Shown here in pieces: positions 16,017 through 16,723 of a stretch of DNA of 16,723 nt. Under the pieces are notes generated by a model that saw nothing but the letters and a program-made list of their open reading frames with translations, did not search any database and was not told the DNA's origin. The stretch lies in NCBI GenBank assembly GCA_039182435.1, contig JBCDCC010000031.1, positions 1 to 16,723 on the forward strand, in the 5' to 3' direction. Source of the DNA: JBCCKC01 sp039182435. Its GTDB lineage: Bacteria; Verrucomicrobiota; Verrucomicrobiia; Opitutales; Coraliomargaritaceae. A program made the position numbers and the translations under genes. Each line of letters opens with the position of its first letter. Position 1 is the first letter of the stretch.

Positions 16017-16099
16017 AAGAAATAAATACTTTCTGTGTTTGAATTAGTCCTTAAAGACTATATTGTATAGGCTATTAACCCCACTAATTATGTAGCGTA

Positions 16100-16723
16100 A
16101 TGAGTATAACTAAGCAAATTTTAGTTACTGGAATGTTCTGCTTATGTCACCTAGCGGAAGCGATCCTAATCGATTTGGACGGCAATGTCTTCAATGCAGG
16201 TGCTTTGAATCAAGATTTGCGTGTAGATACAGATCTCAGCGGCGTCGACCTCTCCGGTTTTGATTTCTCTGGAGCCAATTTTACGGGCATCGATCTTAGC
16301 GGTGCCAGTCTTGTGAGTTCAAATCTGAGTAATACAACGCTTCTGGGGGCTGACTTAAGCGGTAGCTTTCTCTCGAGCACAAATTTTTCGAGTGCAGATC
16401 TAACTAGTGCGATACTGACAGATTTTGATGTGTCGCCCGGTGCCACCTTTGGGGACCAAATCTTCTCACCAGGGCCAAACTTCACGGATGCAACCTTGGA
16501 CAATGCAGATTTATCAAACGGGGTGATATCCAATGCCAATTTTACGAACGCATCTCTGGTCAATGCGAATTTGAGTGGTTCGACAGGTGCCGGCTCGGGC
16601 AATGGCTTCGCCGATTTTTTTGCAGCTCTTTTTGGAGCAGGGCCTGAATTTGACGGAGCTGATTTAACGGGAGCAGATTTGACAGATGCGAATCTCTTTT
16701 TGGCAGACTTTACCGACTCTAAC
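16100..16723 (+). CDS. Secreted pentapeptide-repeat protein, 3' end cut by window
   Basis: I read this frame by hand; it stays open for 208 codons to the right edge. Residues 1-21 look like a Sec signal peptide (Lys5, hydrophobic ILVTGMFCLCHL, cleavage after AEA). Then follow A(D/N)LSx-type pentapeptides, for example TDLSGVDLSGFDFSGANFTGIDLSGASL (from about 45) and GADLTGADLTDANLFLADF near the end. They are interrupted by two non-repeat inserts, around DFDVSPGATFGDQIFSPGP and a Gly-rich GSTGAGSGNGFADFFAALFGAG. Pentapeptide repeats fold into a right-handed square beta-helix; known roles range from gyrase protection to unknown surface functions, and with a signal peptide an envelope or extracellular place is likelier. 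A possible promoter is TTGAAT (16039-16044), 16 bp, TATTGT (16061-16066). A C-terminal sorting signal, if any, lies outside the window. Confidence 0.85.
   Translation, partial: MSITKQILVTGMFCLCHLAEAILIDLDGNVFNAGALNQDLRVDTDLSGVDLSGFDFSGANFTGIDLSGASLVSSNLSNTTLLGADLSGSFLSSTNFSSADLTSAILTDFDVSPGATFGDQIFSPGPNFTDATLDNADLSNGVISNANFTNASLVNANLSGSTGAGSGNGFADFFAALFGAGPEFDGADLTGADLTDANLFLADFTDSN

Noticed and set aside
16210..16602. Open frame of 130 codons on the minus strand
   Set aside because: It is the mirror of the pentapeptide repeats on the plus strand: the repeated Leu-Ser/Ala-Asp codons give a repetitive KLAPxRS pattern. No family resemblance, and the plus-strand protein is convincing.

Overview
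The window reads as chromosomal DNA of a free-living Gram-negative bacterium, about half G+C, densely packed with housekeeping genes and with no sign of insertion sequences, phage, CRISPR arrays or RNA genes. My best guess is Verrucomicrobiota, class Opitutia (Coraliomargarita/Puniceicoccaceae-like). This rests on the general look of the proteins, the long plant/cyanobacterial-type IspH and the scarcity of Shine-Dalgarno sequences; it is an inference, not a demonstration.

Layout. Positions 1-4171 (minus strand) carry recA, mnmE and mnmG; mnmE and mnmG overlap by 4 nt, and mnmG runs off the left edge. A perfect parS palindrome lies inside mnmG at 927-942. Divergent from recA, 4266-5859 holds a tightly overlapping cluster: an O6-alkylguanine-DNA alkyltransferase, an unknown four-helix membrane protein and a HAD phosphatase. 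At 6026-7441 is an unusual protein with a catalytically degenerate SDR (Rossmann) domain fused to a long disordered Arg/Lys-rich tail like histone H1. It converges on a gamma-glutamylcyclotransferase-like/TetR pair (7438-8452, minus). miaB (8600-9979, plus) converges on ispH-hspQ (9976-12085, minus). A solo RelE-like gene and pssA (12241-13475), then dnaN (13718-14845) and an unknown membrane protein (14891-15823) follow on the plus strand. A structured AT-rich gap (15824-16099) precedes a secreted pentapeptide-repeat protein that runs off the right edge.

How it fits together. Three genes act on the tRNA anticodon loop (mnmE and mnmG on U34, miaB on A37). Others serve genome maintenance: recA, the alkyltransferase, dnaN and the parS site. 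parS, mnmG/mnmE and dnaN are all classical neighbours of the bacterial origin, so this stretch is probably origin-proximal even though dnaA is not visible. ispH and pssA supply isoprenoid precursors and phospholipid.

The items most worth a second look are the parS site encoded in an apparent MnmG insertion, the SDR/H1-like fusion, the nested inverted repeats flanking dnaN, the cysteine-bearing N-terminal extension of IspH, and two convergent gene pairs whose stop codons share a 4-bp palindrome. There is no gene-free stretch longer than 300 bp.
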